Assembly (NCBI GenBank): GCA_003165455.1
Contig: PLUJ01000335.1
Coordinates: forward strand, 1-7,901
DNA: 7,901 nt
Reading direction: 5' to 3'
Source of the DNA: Acidobacteriaceae bacterium
GTDB lineage: Bacteria > Acidobacteriota > Terriglobia > Terriglobales > Acidobacteriaceae
The notes under the pieces are model-generated. The model was not told the origin of the DNA. It did no database searches and saw nothing but the letters and a program-made list of their open reading frames with translations. A program made the translations under genes and the position numbers. Within the stretch, counting starts at the first letter, position 1, and each line of letters starts with the position of its first letter. Of the stretch, positions 6,280-7,901 are shown piece by piece.

Positions 6280-6660
6280 ATGCCTGCCGCACCCGGAGCA
6301 ATCAAAGCTGTCGGGATGGTTCCCGACGAAGAGAAGTGTGAGCCGAGATCCAAGGGACTAACCACGCCGCGCAAGAAAAAGCCGAAGGAACTTGCCGTCA
6401 TCACCGAATGCTGTACGGGGTGCGCCGGCTCGCCTGCCTGCGTGGAGTATTGTCCGGTGGAAGATTGCATGTTCTGGGTGGCGGACGAAGATTGCACGCC
6501 TTTTGGCCGTATCGCAGTGGATCCTATCCTGTGCATCGGTTGCAAGAAATGCCTCAGCAAAGGCCCAGACGGTTGCTTCCTCGATGGCTGCCCATGGGAC
6601 GCCATCGTAATGGTCGACATTGCCGAGGTGGAAAAAGAAGTAGGAGCGATGGCGATTTGA
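6280..6660 (+). CDS. 4Fe-4S dicluster ferredoxin
   Basis: A 126-residue cytosolic electron carrier of the 2[4Fe-4S] ferredoxin type. Numbered from ATG 6280, the first motif is C45-x2-C48-x5-C54-x3-C58-P (CTGC, C, CP) and the second is C85-x2-C88-x2-C91-x12-C104-P (CIGCKKC then DGCPWDAI). Extra cysteines C44, C63, C72 and C99 lie in and between the motifs. The first motif has a longer second gap, and the second a longer loop before CP, than the classical CxxCxxCxxxCP. An N-terminal extension of about 40 residues, Lys/Pro-rich (TPRKKKPKE), precedes the clusters. The frame also contains a TTG at 6256, but it lies upstream of the TATAAT box, so I reject it as the start. No partner oxidoreductase is adjacent; the gene is divergent from ssb and convergent with the VOC gene. 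Confidence 0.88.
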   Translation: MPAAPGAIKAVGMVPDEEKCEPRSKGLTTPRKKKPKELAVITECCTGCAGSPACVEYCPVEDCMFWVADEDCTPFGRIAVDPILCIGCKKCLSKGPDGCFLDGCPWDAIVMVDIAEVEKEVGAMAI

Positions 6661-6671
6661 GAAATCAGCGA

Positions 6672-6701
6672 TTAGCCGTTAGCTCTTTGGCTATCGGCTA
6701 A
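6672..6701. terminator. 12-bp stem hairpin between convergent ferredoxin and VOC genes
   Basis: TTAGCCGTTAGC (6672-6683) pairs with GCTATCGGCTAA (6690-6701) at 11 of 12 positions around the six-base loop TCTTTG. It begins 11 bases after the ferredoxin stop and its right arm overlaps the VOC stop codon (6691-6693). Flanking T-runs are short (CCTTT on the plus strand), so it is an imperfect intrinsic terminator; it may serve both genes or be a dispersed intergenic repeat built on TTAGC units. Confidence 0.5.
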
Positions 6702-7116
6702 GCCTTTGCAGGTTGGATTTTATCGCGGTTTTGAGTTCCAGCAAATCCCACAGATTGCCATATAGATCTTCGAACACTGCTACGGTGCCATACGGCTCTT
6801 CACGCGGCGGCCTTCTGAATTTTATTCCCCGGTCGGTCATCTGGCGGTAATCTCGCCAGAAGTCGTCCGTGTGCAGAAAGAGAAAGACTCGACCACCCGT
6901 TTGATTACCAATTCGGCTGGATTGCTCCGGGGTGGACGCTCGAGCAAGAAGCAGGTTTGTGCCTCGGGAGGCTGGTGGTGTGACGAGCACCCAGCGCTTG
7001 CCCTCGCCGAGTTCGGTATCTTCAATGAGTTCGAAGCCGAGGGAGTTCGTGAAAAAAGCAACCGCTTCGTCGTAATCGCGAACCACGAGAGCGACGTACC
7101 CCAGTGTTTGCGGCAT
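6691..7116 (-). CDS. VOC family (glyoxalase/bleomycin resistance fold) protein
   Basis: A 141-residue single-domain pair of beta-alpha-beta-beta-beta modules of the vicinal oxygen chelate superfamily. Module one is LGYVALVVRDYDEAVAFFTN, LGFELIEDTELGEGKRWVLV and NLLLARA; module two is GRVFLFLHTDDFWRDYRQM, then RGIKFRRPPREEPYG and FEDLYGNLWDLLEL. The first-strand metal ligand, usually His in glyoxalase I relatives, is Tyr (Y7), and the usual Glu of the GNxxEL signature is Asp (D124), so a standard glyoxalase metal site is doubtful. ATG 7116 has GAGG eight bases upstream. It starts 30 bases after the HEAT-repeat gene stop and is probably co-transcribed with it. Substrate is unknown: it could be a ring-cleaving or lyase-type enzyme, or a binding/resistance protein. 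Confidence 0.88.
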   Translation of the reverse strand: MPQTLGYVALVVRDYDEAVAFFTNSLGFELIEDTELGEGKRWVLVTPPASRGTNLLLARASTPEQSSRIGNQTGGRVFLFLHTDDFWRDYRQMTDRGIKFRRPPREEPYGTVAVFEDLYGNLWDLLELKTAIKSNLQRLSR

Positions 7117-7146
7117 GGTGAGCCTCAGAATTAAGCTAACTTTGAG

Positions 7147-7901
7147 TTAAGGGGACTCCCGGCTTCGAATCGCTTTATCCGTCTCCATTGCTTGCCGACG
7201 GACGTCGGTCGAGATATCCGGTACGTCGCGCTCGTAGGGAAGAATAGTTGGAATATCTTCCGGCTGGCCGATTAGATAGAGCGCTCGCAAGGCTTCCCAG
7301 ACTTGCTCGGCGGAAGGATCGACGACTGCGATTTCAGCGCCAGCCGCTACGTTTGCACCGGTGCCGGCCACCGAGCGAATCCGGCCGGGTATCGGGGAAC
7401 GGATTTCAGCAGTTTGTTTATCGCCGTATTGCAGCTTCGCAATCAATCCACCTTGATGAATAGATGTACCCGGCCGGTCGGAATCCACGACTAGGCCCGC
7501 TTGCGGTGCGGTAATCCGGGCTGGCTGTAACAGCCCCACGATCTGTGTTCGTCCCTCTGCATCGCCGAAGCGCACCAGGGAGAGCGCTGCATTGCCGCGT
7601 ACCATGGGCGATGGATCCTCGAGCATTTTCAGCAGCGCTCCGTGAAATATTGTGCCGGATGGATCTTGTCCCATGACCCACGCGTCCGTGTTACGGACTT
7701 CTTCGACAGGATCGGTCGACAGTTGCACCAATTCGGGGTACCAGCGCACGGCGGAAATATCATGCCGCGTGATGCGCTCGCCTACTTGCACCAACGCTTG
7801 CTGAATGTGTCGCGGTTTCTTAGCATCGTGCAGATAGTCACTTAACTGTTGGTCAGAAAGCTTGCGCCCGAACCACGTATTCCACCAGAAGAGAAACGGC
7901 A
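7147..7901 (-). CDS. HEAT-repeat protein with embedded barrel-sandwich (lipoyl/HlyD-like) domain, N-terminus cut by window edge
   Basis: The frame is open to the window edge, giving 250 residues; the TTG at 7794 is not a credible start because the frame upstream reads as good protein (FLFWWNTWFGRKLS, then SDYLHDAKKPRHIQQAL). The aromatic start probably follows a transmembrane helix that lies outside the window. Residues 30-125 are HEAT-like helical repeats (ALVQVGERITR, ELVQLSTDPVEEVRNTDAWVMG, LLKMLEDPSPMVRGNAALSLVRFGD). Residues about 127-195 are beta-rich and carry two lipoyl half motifs: ITAPQAGLVV with GTSIHQGGLIAKL, then IRSPIPGRIRSVAGTGANV with AAGAEIAVVDP. No lysine sits at the hairpin turn, so biotin or lipoate attachment is unlikely. 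The last 55 residues return to a helical repeat (EQVWEALRALYLIGQPEDI, VRRQAMETDKAI). Likely a scaffold at the membrane; function unknown. The VOC gene follows 30 bases downstream. Confidence 0.85.
   Translation of the reverse strand, partial: PFLFWWNTWFGRKLSDQQLSDYLHDAKKPRHIQQALVQVGERITRHDISAVRWYPELVQLSTDPVEEVRNTDAWVMGQDPSGTIFHGALLKMLEDPSPMVRGNAALSLVRFGDAEGRTQIVGLLQPARITAPQAGLVVDSDRPGTSIHQGGLIAKLQYGDKQTAEIRSPIPGRIRSVAGTGANVAAGAEIAVVDPSAEQVWEALRALYLIGQPEDIPTILPYERDVPDISTDVRRQAMETDKAIRSRESP

Noticed and set aside
7137..7149. Small inverted repeat TAACT-TTG-AGTTA over the HEAT-gene stop
   Set aside because: Five-bp AT-rich arms with a three-base loop are too weak to call a terminator, especially as the VOC gene follows in the same direction.
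7792..7794. TTG at 7794 as the start of the HEAT-repeat gene
   Set aside because: The same frame continues without stop to the window edge and encodes plausible protein (WWNTWFGRKLS and onward), so the gene is partial, not complete.
1..7901. CRISPR array, insertion sequence, tRNA or rRNA
   Set aside because: No regularly spaced repeats, no transposase-like frame or terminal repeats, and no RNA gene signature seen on either strand by eye.

Overview
The window looks like chromosomal DNA from a Gram-negative soil bacterium, most plausibly an Acidobacteriota (Terriglobia-like) genome. That placement is inferred from gene content and protein style: an RND efflux module, a DUF3300/DUF2950 pair, and a HEAT-repeat membrane-type protein with a FWWNTWFGRKLS-like N-terminal stretch. 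No rRNA or other taxonomic marker is present. I see no mobile element, tRNA, rRNA or CRISPR array.

Layout. Almost everything is on the minus strand. Read in transcription order from the right edge: a HEAT-repeat protein with an embedded barrel-sandwich (lipoyl/HlyD-like) domain, cut by the window edge (7901-7147); a VOC/glyoxalase-fold protein (7116-6691); then, on the plus strand and convergent with it, a two-cluster 4Fe-4S ferredoxin (6280-6660); then single-stranded DNA-binding protein ssb (6105-5623), divergent from the ferredoxin; a small membrane-anchored, proline-rich hypothetical protein (5489 or 5546 down to 5175); a gap with a perfect 9-bp inverted repeat; then a five-gene same-strand run: DUF3300 protein (5002-3863), DUF2950 protein (3787-2768), RraA-like aldolase-family protein (2693-1995), RND periplasmic adaptor lipoprotein (1986-703) and the start of an RND inner-membrane pump (696-1, cut by the left edge).

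How they may work together. The adaptor and pump are 6 bases apart and clearly form one efflux system. The RraA-like gene ends 8 bases before the annotated adaptor start, so it is probably co-transcribed with them. The DUF3300 and DUF2950 proteins both carry export signals and probably act in the envelope. Gaps of about 75 bases on either side of the DUF2950 gene leave open whether all five genes are one transcript. ssb, the ferredoxin and the VOC/HEAT pair look like separate units.

Most worth a second look: the HEAT/barrel-sandwich fusion, the small protein ending in a SLYNRPPP-type tail, the perfect inverted repeat before the DUF3300 gene, and a TATAAT box placed so close to the ferredoxin ATG that the transcript may be leaderless. 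Three automatically chosen start codons (5029, 6256, 7794) look wrong or artefactual and are corrected here.
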